Of a DNA stretch of 64,000 nucleotides, positions 1 to 7,589 are shown piece after piece. Made by a program: the position numbers and the translations under genes. The stretch comes from Actinomadura chibensis NBRC 106107. GTDB taxonomy: Bacteria > Actinomycetota > Actinomycetes > Streptosporangiales > Streptosporangiaceae. The first letter of the stretch is position 1. Each line of letters starts with the position of its first letter. The DNA is taken from assembly GCF_001552135.1 (NCBI RefSeq), contig NZ_BCQP01000016.1:62001-126000 (forward strand), written 5' to 3'. The notes beneath the pieces were generated by a model that was not told the origin of the DNA, did not search any database, and saw only the letters and a list, made by a program, of their open reading frames with translations.

Positions 1-800
1 CCCGGCTCGGCATGGGCCCGCCGGAGCTGCCGTCCTACGAGGCCGCGTTCAGGCCGCGCCAGCCGATCACCGGGTACGCGCTGGCCACGTCCCGGCACAT
101 GCACCAGTACGGGACGACCCGCGAGCAGCTCGCCGAGGTGGCGGTGGCGGCGCGCAAGTGGGCGCAGCTCAACCCGGTGGCGTTCGAGCGCGGACCGCTG
201 ACCGTCGAGGACGTCCTGAACAGCCGCGTCATCTCCAGCCCGCTGTCCAAGCTGGACTGCTGCCTCGTGACCGACGGCGGCGGCGCGGTCGTCGTCACCA
301 CGCCGGAGCGGGCGCGGGCGGCCCGCAAGCCGCCGGTCTACCTGCTCGGCGCCGGGGAGGCGCACTGGCACCGGACGATCTCGGAGATGCCGGACCTGAC
401 CGTCACCGCCGCGACCGAGTCGTCGGCGCGGGCGTACGCGATGGCGGGGCTCGGGCCGTCCGACGTGGACGTCGTGCAGGTGTACGACGCGTTCACCGTC
501 AACACCGTCCTGTTCCTGGAGGACCTCGGGTTCTGCGCGAAGGGGGAGGGCGGCGCGTTCGTGTCCGGCGGGCGGATCGCGCCCGGCGGCGAGCTGCCGG
601 TCAACACGAGCGGCGGCGGCCTGTCGTACTGCCATCCGGGAATGTTCGGCATCTTCACGATCATCGAGGCGGTGCGCCAGCTCCGCGGCGAGTGCGGCGA
701 GCGGCAGCGGGACGGCGCCGAGGTGGCGCTCGCGCACGGCAACGGCGGCCAGCTCTCGTCCCAGGTGACCGCCCTGCTCGGAACGGAGGCGACCCTTTGA
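1..800 (+). CDS. Thiolase family protein (SCP-x type), 3' part only
   Basis: This is the C-terminal two thirds of a thiolase-fold acyl-CoA acyltransferase. The frame is open from the first bases of the window, so the true start and the N-terminal nucleophilic cysteine lie upstream. Visible are the central DGGGAVVV segment, the GGGLSYCHPG motif and the C-terminal HGNGGQLSSQ motif, which are typical of the sterol-carrier-protein-x or lipid-transfer type of thiolase rather than of classical FadA. Such enzymes cleave or condense beta-ketoacyl-CoA in the cytoplasm. Two enoyl-CoA hydratase family genes follow, so a beta-oxidation-like degradation step is likely. Substrate cannot be told from sequence. 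The methionine at position 12 is internal and should not be used as the start. Confidence 0.85.
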   Translation, partial: RLGMGPPELPSYEAAFRPRQPITGYALATSRHMHQYGTTREQLAEVAVAARKWAQLNPVAFERGPLTVEDVLNSRVISSPLSKLDCCLVTDGGGAVVVTTPERARAARKPPVYLLGAGEAHWHRTISEMPDLTVTAATESSARAYAMAGLGPSDVDVVQVYDAFTVNTVLFLEDLGFCAKGEGGAFVSGGRIAPGGELPVNTSGGGLSYCHPGMFGIFTIIEAVRQLRGECGERQRDGAEVALAHGNGGQLSSQVTALLGTEATL

Positions 801-856
801 CCGTCGAGCTGGTCTCGGTGCGCGGCGCCTCCCCGACACGAAGGAGGACGCGCCGG

Positions 857-1615
857 ATGACGGCCGTGCTGACCGAACGCTACGGCAGCGTGCTGCTGGT
901 GACGCTGAACCGTCCCGAAGTGCTGAACGCCGTCGACGACACGGTCGTCGAGGGCATGGCGGCGGCCTGGCGGGAGGCCGCGGACCCGGCGGTCCGCGCG
1001 GTCGTCCTCACCGGCGCCGGGCGCGGCTTCTGCGCGGGCGCCGACCTGAAGGCGGCGCGGCGGCCGGACGCGACCCGTCCGGCGGGCGGGCTGCGCGCCA
1101 CGTTCAACGCCGACATGCTGGCGATGGCCGCGCTGGAGAAGCCGGTGATCGCCGCCGTGAACGGCCCGGCGGCCGGGTTCGGGCTGTCCCTCGCCTGCGC
1201 CGCCGACCTGCGGATCGCCTCGCACGCGGCGCGGTTCGTCCCGGCGTTCGCCGACATCGGGCTCGTCCCGGACGGCGGCGGCTCCTACTACCTGGCCCGG
1301 CTGCTCGGCTACGCCCGCGCGTTCGAGCTGCTCACCACCGGGCGCCGCCTCACCGCGGCGGAGGCCCTCGACTGGGGGCTCGTCACCGAGGTCGTGGAGC
1401 CGGTGGCGCTGGTGCCGCGGACGCTCGACCTCGCCGCCCGGCTCGCGGGCCGTCCGGGGCTCGCCGTCCCGCTGACGAAGCGGCTGCTCGCGGGCGCGGC
1501 GCGGGCGCACCTGGCCGAGCAACTGGAGGAGGAGGCGCGGGCGCAGGAGGCGGCGCTCGGCGCCCCCGGCCGCGCGGCGGCGCGCGCCGCGAAGATCGAC
1601 GAGATGAAGCGCTGA
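857..1615 (+). CDS. Enoyl-CoA hydratase/isomerase family protein
   Basis: A 252-residue crotonase-fold protein, normal length for the family. It hydrates or isomerises an enoyl-CoA. Oxyanion-hole segments are visible as GAGRGFCAGADLK (about residues 54-66) and NGPAAGFGLSLACAADLRIA (about 97-116), followed by IGLVPDGGGSYYLAR. The start is the ATG at 857, which has AAGGAGG ten bases upstream; the frame stays open far upstream but that part is antisense-like composition over the thiolase gene. It lies 56 bases after the thiolase and 21 bases before another crotonase gene, so the three are probably one operon. Hydratase versus isomerase activity cannot be decided. Confidence 0.9.
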   Translation: MTAVLTERYGSVLLVTLNRPEVLNAVDDTVVEGMAAAWREAADPAVRAVVLTGAGRGFCAGADLKAARRPDATRPAGGLRATFNADMLAMAALEKPVIAAVNGPAAGFGLSLACAADLRIASHAARFVPAFADIGLVPDGGGSYYLARLLGYARAFELLTTGRRLTAAEALDWGLVTEVVEPVALVPRTLDLAARLAGRPGLAVPLTKRLLAGAARAHLAEQLEEEARAQEAALGAPGRAAARAAKIDEMKR

Positions 1616-1636
1616 CCGCGCGGAACAGGAGAGCAC

Positions 1637-2449
1637 GTGCCCGACTACGGGAGCTTCACCAAGGTCCTCGTGACGCAGGACGACCGGCTGCTGACCGTCT
1701 CCCTGAACAACCCGGACCGCCTCAACGCCATGGGCGGCGGGCTGGAGCGGGAGCTGTCGGAGGTGCTGCGGCTCGTCGCCGACGACGACTCGGTCGGCGC
1801 GGTCCTGCTGCGCGGCGAGGGACGGGCGTTCTGCGCGGGCGGTGACGTCAAGAGCTTCAACGAGTGGACGACCGCCGCCGAGCAGCCGCCGCCCGCGAGC
1901 CGCGTCCTCGGCACGCTGAAGGCGACGGAGATCCTCGACACGATCCTCGCCGTGCCGCAGCCGATCGTCGCGGCCGTGCACGGCTACGCGATGGGGCTCG
2001 GCGCGACGATCGCGCTGTTCTGCGACGTCGTCGTCGCGGCCGAGGACGCGAAGATCGCCGACAGCCATGTAAGCGTCGGGCTCGTGGCCGGGGACGGCGG
2101 CGCGGTCGCCTGGCCGCTGCTGATGCCGCTCGGCGCCGCCCGCTACCACCTGCTCACCGGCGAGCCGCTGACCGGCGCGGAGGCGGCCCGCTACGGGATG
2201 GTGCTGCGCGCCGTCCCGGCGGCCGACCTCGCCGCCGAGAGCGAGCGCGTCGCGCGCAAGCTGGCCGACGGCGCGCCGCTCGCCGTGCAGGGCACGAAGG
2301 CGACGCTGAACAAGATCGTCCGGGAGCGGATGGCGCTCACGCTGGAGAGCGGCCTGCTGCTGGAGGGCGCGACGTTCGTCAGCGAGGACCACAAGGAGGC
2401 GGCCGCCGCGTTCGTGGAGAAGCGCAAGCCCAAGTTCCAGGGCCGCTGA
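1637..2449 (+). CDS. Enoyl-CoA hydratase/isomerase family protein
   Basis: A 270-residue crotonase-fold protein starting at GTG 1637, with CAGGAGA eight bases upstream. Key segments are RGEGRAFCAGGDVKSF (oxyanion hole, about residues 58-73) and the HGYAMGLGATIALFCDVV stretch followed by SVGLVAGDGGAVAWPL. It differs clearly from the preceding paralogue, so the two probably act on different CoA intermediates. It ends the thiolase/crotonase group; the next gene has its own promoter and operator-like site. Confidence 0.9.
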   Translation: MPDYGSFTKVLVTQDDRLLTVSLNNPDRLNAMGGGLERELSEVLRLVADDDSVGAVLLRGEGRAFCAGGDVKSFNEWTTAAEQPPPASRVLGTLKATEILDTILAVPQPIVAAVHGYAMGLGATIALFCDVVVAAEDAKIADSHVSVGLVAGDGGAVAWPLLMPLGAARYHLLTGEPLTGAEAARYGMVLRAVPAADLAAESERVARKLADGAPLAVQGTKATLNKIVRERMALTLESGLLLEGATFVSEDHKEAAAAFVEKRKPKFQGR

Positions 2450-2506
2450 GCGCGCCGGGACCGGCGGCCCCGGCCCGCCGGTCCCCGCCCCGACGATCTC
2501 GTTACC

Positions 2507-2526
2507 TACCAGACGGCTGGTATATT
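2507..2526 (+). promoter_or_regulatory. TetR-type operator over a -10 box
   Basis: The 16-bp near-palindrome TACCAGACGGCTGGTA (2507-2522) has seven of eight arm pairs matched. A -10-like TATATT (2521-2526) overlaps its right end. The same motif recurs at 3645-3660, 20317-20332 and 33431-33446. A repressor bound here would block the promoter of the metallo-hydrolase gene that starts at 2569. The identity of the binding protein is inference; two TetR genes lie nearby. Confidence 0.6.
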
Positions 2527-2568
2527 CGAGAGACCGGGCGACGGCCGTCGGAGCGAGGGAATCCACCG

Positions 2569-3642
2569 ATGAGTGAACACGAGCCGGGGCCGGTGTCCCG
2601 CGTGCAGTGGGAGGCGTGGCGGCGCAGGCTGATCCCGCCGGTCGAGGATCTGGGCGGCGGGCTGTGGTCGATCCCCGTCCCGCTGCCGCTGGAGGCGCTG
2701 CGCTACGTCCTCGTCTACGCGCTGGAACTGCCGGACGGCGTGGCCGTCATCGACGCGGGCTGGGACACCGGCGAGGCGTGGGACGCGCTCACCGCCGGGC
2801 TCGGCGCGGCCGGGTTCGGCGTCGCCGACGTCCGCGCGGTGCTGGTCACGCACATCCACCCCGACCACTACGGGCTGGCCCACCGCATCCGCGAGGAGTC
2901 GGGCGCGTGGGTCGGCCTGCACCCGGCGGACGCGGCGCTGCTCGAAGTCCGCTACGACGACGTCGACACCCTGATCGAGGACAACCGCGTCCTGCTGGAG
3001 CGCATCGGCACCCCGGACGAGCAGGCCCGCGAGCTCGCCCGCGCGTCGATGGGCATGCGCCGCTTCGTCTCGGTCGCGCGGCCCGACCGCCTCATCGAGG
3101 ACGGCCAGCGCCTGGGCCTGCCCGGCTGGGACCTGCGCGCGGTCTGGACGCCCGGCCACTCCCCCGGCCACCTGTGCTTCACCGACCCCGGCCGCGGGCT
3201 GCTGTTCTCCGGCGACCACGTGCTGCCGAAGATCACGCCGAACATCTCGATGCACCCGCAGCAGCGCGCGAACCCGCTGCAGGACTTCTTCGACTCGCTG
3301 CGCAGGGTCGCCGGGCTGGACGTCCGGGACGTCCTGCCCGCCCACGAGTACCGCTTCGCCGACCTGCCGGGACGCGTCGCGCACCTGCTGGAGCACCACG
3401 AGGAGCGGCTGGAGGAGATCGAGAAGGCGCTGCGCGAGCGGCCCGGCGCGGACTGCTGGCAGATCAGCAGCGGGCTCACCTGGTCGCGCCCCTGGACGTC
3501 CTTCGACACGCACTCCAAGCGCGCCGCCACCGGCGAGACGCTCGCCCACATGCTCCTGCTCGAACAGCGCGGACGGCTGGTCAGATCGGGCGGCAGACCC
3601 GAGCGCTGGTGGCCGCCCGAGCTGCTCCCCGGCACCTTGTAA
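2569..3642 (+). CDS. Metallo-beta-lactamase-fold hydrolase
   Basis: A 357-residue MBL-superfamily hydrolase. The metal-binding motif HIHPDHYG (about residues 95-102) is followed by TPGHSPGH and SGDHVLPKITPN, giving the full set of His/Asp ligands for a dinuclear site. A C-terminal helical extension of about 100 residues follows, including PAHEYRF. The ATG at 2569 has GAGCGAGGGA upstream. The gene is separated from the crotonase genes by a 119-base gap containing a promoter and palindromic operator. Family members hydrolyse thioesters, lactones and other esters; here a thioesterase or lactonase role in the surrounding CoA pathway is inferred only. Confidence 0.85.
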   Translation: MSEHEPGPVSRVQWEAWRRRLIPPVEDLGGGLWSIPVPLPLEALRYVLVYALELPDGVAVIDAGWDTGEAWDALTAGLGAAGFGVADVRAVLVTHIHPDHYGLAHRIREESGAWVGLHPADAALLEVRYDDVDTLIEDNRVLLERIGTPDEQARELARASMGMRRFVSVARPDRLIEDGQRLGLPGWDLRAVWTPGHSPGHLCFTDPGRGLLFSGDHVLPKITPNISMHPQQRANPLQDFFDSLRRVAGLDVRDVLPAHEYRFADLPGRVAHLLEHHEERLEEIEKALRERPGADCWQISSGLTWSRPWTSFDTHSKRAATGETLAHMLLLEQRGRLVRSGGRPERWWPPELLPGTL

Positions 3643-3644
3643 CC

Positions 3645-3664
3645 TACCAGTCGTCTGATAGATT
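3645..3664 (+). promoter_or_regulatory. Second TetR-type operator with -10 box
   Basis: TACCAGTCGTCTGATA (3645-3660) matches the 2507-2522 site in position and pattern, with six of eight arm pairs. A -10-like TAGATT (3659-3664) follows at the same spacing as in the first site. It begins three bases after the stop codon of the hydrolase gene and precedes the amidohydrolase gene at 3689, so both genes would answer to the same regulator. Confidence 0.55.
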
Positions 3665-3688
3665 AGAGGGACTGAGGAGGAGGTCCGC

Positions 3689-4882
3689 ATGCCATCTCGC
3701 CAACTCGGCTTCCCGGTGTTCGACGCCGACAACCACCTGTACGAGACGCGCGAAGCGCTGACCAGGCACCTGCCGGAGGAGTACAAGGGCGCCATCGACT
3801 ACGTCGACGTCCACGGCCGCACGAAGATCGTCGTCCGCGGGCACATCAGCGACTACATCCCGAACCCGACGTTCGACCGCGTCGGCAAGCCGGGCGCCCA
3901 GGAGGAGTACTTCAAGCACGGCAACCCCGAGGGCAAGAGCATCCGGCAGATCATCGGCCGGGGCATCGACTGCCCGCCCGCCTTCCGCGAGGCGGGGCCG
4001 CGGCTTGAGCTGATGGACGAGCTCGGCCTCGGCTACTCGCTGATGATGCCGACGCTCGCCAGCCTCGTCGAGGAGCGCATGCGGGACGACCCCGACCTGT
4101 GCTCCGCCGCCATCCACGCCCTCAACCGCTGGATGTCGGAGGACTGGCCGTTCGCCCACGAGGGCCGCATCTTCTCCACGCCGATCATCACGCCCGGCCT
4201 GGTGGACAAGGCCATCGCCGAGCTCGAATGGGTGCTCGACAAGGGCGCCAAGGTCGTGCTCATGCGTCCCGCGCCCGCGTGGGGCTACCAGGGGCCGCGC
4301 TCGTTCGCCCTGCCCGAGTACGACCCGTACTGGAAGCTCATCGAGGAGTCCGGCACGCTCGTCGTCTTCCACGCCTCCGACAGCGGCTACAACCGCTACT
4401 GGAACGAGTGGGAGGGCACGCAGCTCGAAATGCAGGCGTTCGCGCAGCCGAAGCCGTTCACCGCGGCGATGCGCAACGCGCACCGCGAGATCCAGGACGC
4501 CGTCACCTCGATGATCTTCCACGGCGCGCTGTGGCGGCACCCCGGCGTCCGGATCGCGCTGATCGAGAACGGCGCGGGCTGGGTGCCGCACCTGCTGGAG
4601 CACCTCGACGAGACCTACGGGACGATGCCGCAGGTGTTCCCGGAGAAGCCGTCCGAGACGTTCAAGCGGAACTTCTGGATGCACCCGTTCCACGAGGAGG
4701 ACCCGCGCGGCCTGATCGACCTGCTCGGCTCCGACCACATCATCTTCGGCTCCGACTACCCGCACGTGGAGGGGCTCGCCGACCCGCTGTCCTACGTGGA
4801 CGAGCTCCAGGGCCTCGCCGACGCGGACATCCGCAAGATCATGGGCGGCAACATGATGGGCCTGCTCGGCGTCTCCGCCTGA
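3689..4882 (+). CDS. Amidohydrolase-2 family TIM-barrel hydrolase/decarboxylase
   Basis: A 397-residue metal-dependent hydrolase of the amidohydrolase_2 family, the group that includes aminocarboxymuconate-semialdehyde and gamma-resorcylate decarboxylases. The N-terminal metal motif is FDADNHLYE (about residues 10-18), and the C-terminal barrel motif is FGSDYPHVEG with the expected conserved Asp. The ATG has GAGGAGG seven bases upstream. It is paralogous to the gene at 17040-18233, which has the same two motif positions. Cytoplasmic; hydrolase versus decarboxylase is undecided. It has its own operator-like site upstream and a strong terminator downstream. Confidence 0.85.
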   Translation: MPSRQLGFPVFDADNHLYETREALTRHLPEEYKGAIDYVDVHGRTKIVVRGHISDYIPNPTFDRVGKPGAQEEYFKHGNPEGKSIRQIIGRGIDCPPAFREAGPRLELMDELGLGYSLMMPTLASLVEERMRDDPDLCSAAIHALNRWMSEDWPFAHEGRIFSTPIITPGLVDKAIAELEWVLDKGAKVVLMRPAPAWGYQGPRSFALPEYDPYWKLIEESGTLVVFHASDSGYNRYWNEWEGTQLEMQAFAQPKPFTAAMRNAHREIQDAVTSMIFHGALWRHPGVRIALIENGAGWVPHLLEHLDETYGTMPQVFPEKPSETFKRNFWMHPFHEEDPRGLIDLLGSDHIIFGSDYPHVEGLADPLSYVDELQGLADADIRKIMGGNMMGLLGVSA

Positions 4883-4892
4883 TCGCACGAGC

Positions 4893-4929
4893 ACGGACCC
4901 CCGCCCCTCTTCCGCTGGTGGGGGTCCGT
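4893..4929 (+). terminator. Rho-independent-type terminator
   Basis: A perfect 10-bp stem, ACGGACCCCC (4893-4902) with GGGGGTCCGT (4920-4929), and a 17-base loop lie 11 bases after the amidohydrolase stop codon. A short T run follows. Confidence 0.75.
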
Positions 4930-4948
4930 TTCCCACTCCGGAATCCTC

Positions 4949-4960
4949 TAGGGTCGACAC
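4949..4960 (+). promoter_or_regulatory. Likely leaderless promoter of the TetR gene
   Basis: A TAGGGT hexamer (4949-4954), matching the actinobacterial -10 pattern TANNNT, is six bases before the GTG start codon at 4961, and there is no clear Shine-Dalgarno sequence. This spacing fits transcription starting at the first base of the coding region. The -35 is not obvious. Confidence 0.4.
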
Positions 4961-5602
4961 GTGGACGACGACAGCCAAGCCCAGCAGCCGCCCGCCGAGG
5001 ACCGGCCGTCCCGGCCGCGGGGACGCCGCACGGCCGCGCTGCTGCTCGACGCCGCCGTGGAGGAGTTCACCGCGCACGGCTACCACGACGCGCGCATCGC
5101 CCGGATCGCCGAGCGCGCGGGGACGTCCTACGGCACCTTCTACCTGTACTTCACCGACAAGACCGACGTGCTCTGGGAGGCGCTGGAGCCGACCCGTACC
5201 GGGCTCGCGGACGTCCTGCGCACGCTCGGCCCGCTGACGCCCGGCCCGGCGGGGCGGGCGGAGCTGGAGGCGTGGGTCCGCCGCTTCTGCGACCACCAGC
5301 AGCGGCACATGCCGATGTTCCGGGCGCTGGTCGAGGCGCAGGCCGCCTCGGAGGACATCGCCCGCAACGGCGTCGAGATGCTCGGCGAGTACCGCCGGAT
5401 CCTCGCCGCCCGCATCCGGGAGAGCGACGCGATCGGGATCGACCCGAACCTCGCGGCGCTCGTCATCTACGCGACGCTCGAACGGACGAACTTCACCTAC
5501 TACTACGGCTCGCTCGTCGCCAGCTACCGCGAGATCGTCACCGTGCTCACCGAGTTCGTCCACCGCTCGCTGTTCGGCGCCCCCGCCGCGTCCGCCGCCT
5601 GA
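4961..5602 (+). CDS. TetR/AcrR family transcriptional regulator
   Basis: A 213-residue one-component regulator. The N-terminal helix-turn-helix runs from about residue 22 to 70 and contains GYHDARIARIAERAGTSYGTFYLYFTDK, split here as IARIAERAG and SYGTFYLYF, the typical TetR recognition helix. The rest is an alpha-helical ligand domain. Translation starts at GTG 4961, probably on a leaderless transcript. It is convergent with a second TetR gene at 5648-6283. It is one of two local candidates for the protein that binds the repeated TACCA...TGGTA operators; an acyl-CoA or other pathway intermediate would be the likely ligand (inference). Confidence 0.85.
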   Translation: MDDDSQAQQPPAEDRPSRPRGRRTAALLLDAAVEEFTAHGYHDARIARIAERAGTSYGTFYLYFTDKTDVLWEALEPTRTGLADVLRTLGPLTPGPAGRAELEAWVRRFCDHQQRHMPMFRALVEAQAASEDIARNGVEMLGEYRRILAARIRESDAIGIDPNLAALVIYATLERTNFTYYYGSLVASYREIVTVLTEFVHRSLFGAPAASAA

Positions 5603-5617
5603 CCCGCGCCGCCTGAC

Positions 5618-5639
5618 CCGCGCCGCTCGGCGGGCGCGG
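5618..5639. terminator. Hairpin between convergent TetR genes
   Basis: CCGCGCC (5618-5624) pairs with GGCGCGG (5633-5639) between the two convergent regulators, a plausible bidirectional terminator without a T run. Just before it, the 14-base unit CCGCCTGACCCGCG, which contains the stop codon of the upstream TetR gene, is present twice in tandem (5595-5622). Confidence 0.4.
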
Positions 5640-5647
5640 AGGGCGGA

Positions 5648-6283
5648 TCAGCGGCCGCCGATGCGCAGCCGGGCGCCGGTCGGGACGCCGCCGCCGAAGA
5701 ACGCCCGCTGGATCATCACCGCGAGCGTGTCGTGCAGGCGGTCGATGTCGATGTCGGAGTACTGCGAGCGGGCGTAGAAGTGGATCCGCTCGACCACCAC
5801 GTACAGCAGGGCGGCGCGCAGCTCGGTCGGGACGTCGGAGGTGGTCCCGGCCGCGTCGATCGGGCCGCAGAACGCGGTGACGAGCTTGACGAACGCGGTG
5901 TCGGCCTCCTTGGCCAGCTCCGGGTCGAGCGGGGCGACGTTGTCGGTCCACGCCCTGATCACGCCGCTGAACCGGACGTGCAGCGCGTCGTAGTCGGCGA
6001 GGAACAGCCGCAGCCGGGCGCGGGCGTCCTCCTCGGGGCGCAGCGCGCCGAGCCGGTCGGCGAGCGCCCGCAGCTCGCGGAAGCAGTCGCCGCTCAGCTC
6101 GTGGAACAGGGCGCGCTTGTTCTCGAAGTACCGGTAGAACGTCGCCCGGGACGTGCCGGCCTGCCGGATCACGTCGTCGACCGTGGTCTTGGCGTAGCCG
6201 TGGCGGGCGAACGCCGCCAGGCCGGCCTCGGTCAACCTCGACCGGAGTCCGCTCTCCTGGCCGGCCGGAACCGGTTCGGCCAA
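5648..6283 (-). CDS. TetR/AcrR family transcriptional regulator
   Basis: A 211-residue TetR regulator. The helix-turn-helix covers about residues 12-58, with TVDDVIRQAGTSRATFYRYF as the recognition part. The start chosen is TTG at 6283, with GAGGGGG about ten bases upstream; no better ATG or GTG lies ahead of the HTH. The C-terminal half is helical and ends in a short Gly-rich tail. A degenerate palindrome lies about 100 bases upstream at 6380-6404 and could be its own operator. Together with the TetR at 4961 it is a candidate controller of the catabolic genes on either side. Confidence 0.8.
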   Translation of the reverse strand: MAEPVPAGQESGLRSRLTEAGLAAFARHGYAKTTVDDVIRQAGTSRATFYRYFENKRALFHELSGDCFRELRALADRLGALRPEEDARARLRLFLADYDALHVRFSGVIRAWTDNVAPLDPELAKEADTAFVKLVTAFCGPIDAAGTTSDVPTELRAALLYVVVERIHFYARSQYSDIDIDRLHDTLAVMIQRAFFGGGVPTGARLRIGGR

Positions 6284-6379
6284 CGGGCTCGACCCCCTCG
6301 ACTTCGACGCCTGTCGGTCCCCGGCGCGCGGCGCGCCGGCGGCGCCGGCCCGTCCCGCCGGGCCGTGCGAGCATGGAGC

Positions 6380-6404
6380 TTACACGCTAATGACATGTGT
6401 GTAT
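6380..6404. promoter_or_regulatory. Palindromic element upstream of the TetR gene
   Basis: TACAC (6381-6385) and GTGTA (6399-6403) form outer arms around ACATGT (6394-6399). On the - strand it reads ATGTCATTAGCGT, close to ATGTCAACTAGCGT at 20049-20062 in the promoter region of the deacylase gene. The rest of 6284-6504 shows no gene. An operator role is inferred. Confidence 0.35.
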
Positions 6405-6504
6405 GCGAGATCACCGGCCGGTGCCGGGTAACGCCCGCGACGTAGGGTTTCGCGCGAAGATTCACTGATGTCACCCTTGGCCGGTGCCGCGGCCGGTGCG
6501 CCGC

Positions 6505-7575
6505 TCAGGCGAGGGCGAGCACCCCGCGGTTCAGGCGGCCCCCGGCGAGGTCGTCGATCGCCGCGCCGATCCCGGCGAGGTCGTAGACGCGGCTCACCAT
6601 GGCGTCCAGGTCGAAGCGCCCGGCCCGGTACAGGCCGACCAGCAGCGGGATGTCGTGCTGCGGACGCGCCGCCCCGTACCGGCAGCCGAGGATCGACTTG
6701 TTCTGGTACAGCGACGCGACCTGGAACGCGGCCTCGGCGTCGCGCGGCGGGACGCCGAGCAGCACGCACGTCCCGCCCCAGGCCAGCAGGTCGACCGCCT
6801 GCCTGATCAGGGACGGATGCCCGACGCACTCGAAGGCGTGGTCGACGCCGTCCGGCAGGCCGAGGTCGCGGACGGCGGCGGGCACGTCGGCCACCGCGGA
6901 CGCGTCGACGAAGTCGGTCGCGCCGAACCGGCGGGCCGTCTCCTCCTTGGCGGGGTTGGCGTCCACCACGACGATCCGCCCGGCGGCCGCGATCCGCGCC
7001 GCCTGGACGACCGACTGCCCGATCCCGCCCGCGCCGACGACCAGCACCGTGTCGCCGGGCCGCACCCTCGCGCGGTTCAGCACGGCGCCCGCGCCGGTCA
7101 GCACGGCGCAGCCGATCAGGCAGGCGGCGTCGAGCGGCACGTCCGGGTCGATCACGACGGCCTGCGACTCGTGCACGACCGTCCGCTCGGCGAACACCCC
7201 GGCGTTCGCGAACTGGTAGGCGGGCGCGCCGTCCAGGGTGAAGCGGTCGGCGCGGACGCCGAGCGAGGCGCGGCAGTGCGTCGGCTCGCCGCGGTCGCAG
7301 GCGGCGCACCGCCCGCAGTTGCCGAGCGTCGTCAGCACCACGTGGTCGCCGGGCTCGACGTGGGAGACGGCGGGCCCGACCTCCTCGACGACCCCGGCGC
7401 CCTCGTGGCCCATGACGACGGGGGTGGGGAACGGGATCGTCCCGTTCACGACCGACACGTCGCTGTGGCAGAGGCCCGCCCGGTGGACCCGGACGGCCAC
7501 CTCCCGTGGCCCCGGCGCCCGGACCGCGACGTCGTCGCGGACCTCCAGTTCGCCCGTCCAAACGATGCCGCGCAT
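6505..7575 (-). CDS. Zinc-dependent alcohol dehydrogenase (MDR family)
   Basis: A 356-residue medium-chain dehydrogenase. Catalytic zinc ligands are visible as C36 in GLCHSD and H57 in GHEGAG; the structural zinc lobe is complete with C87, C90, C93 and C101. The Rossmann motif GAGGIGQ lies near residue 185, followed by an acidic residue in VVVDANP that favours NAD. The ATG at 7575 was chosen because GGGAGGGG precedes it; an upstream in-frame ATG lies in a poorer context. It is the last gene of a - strand series running from the 17 kb transporter genes, directly after an aldehyde dehydrogenase, so an alcohol-aldehyde-acid oxidation is likely. Confidence 0.9.
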   Translation of the reverse strand: MRGIVWTGELEVRDDVAVRAPGPREVAVRVHRAGLCHSDVSVVNGTIPFPTPVVMGHEGAGVVEEVGPAVSHVEPGDHVVLTTLGNCGRCAACDRGEPTHCRASLGVRADRFTLDGAPAYQFANAGVFAERTVVHESQAVVIDPDVPLDAACLIGCAVLTGAGAVLNRARVRPGDTVLVVGAGGIGQSVVQAARIAAAGRIVVVDANPAKEETARRFGATDFVDASAVADVPAAVRDLGLPDGVDHAFECVGHPSLIRQAVDLLAWGGTCVLLGVPPRDAEAAFQVASLYQNKSILGCRYGAARPQHDIPLLVGLYRAGRFDLDAMVSRVYDLAGIGAAIDDLAGGRLNRGVLALA

Positions 7576-7589
7576 CGTGCCCCTCCCGT

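Noticed and set aside
3644..5563. Long - strand open frame over the amidohydrolase and TetR genes
   Set aside because: Low-complexity Arg/Val/Ala-rich translation, no ribosome site, opposite to two clear genes.
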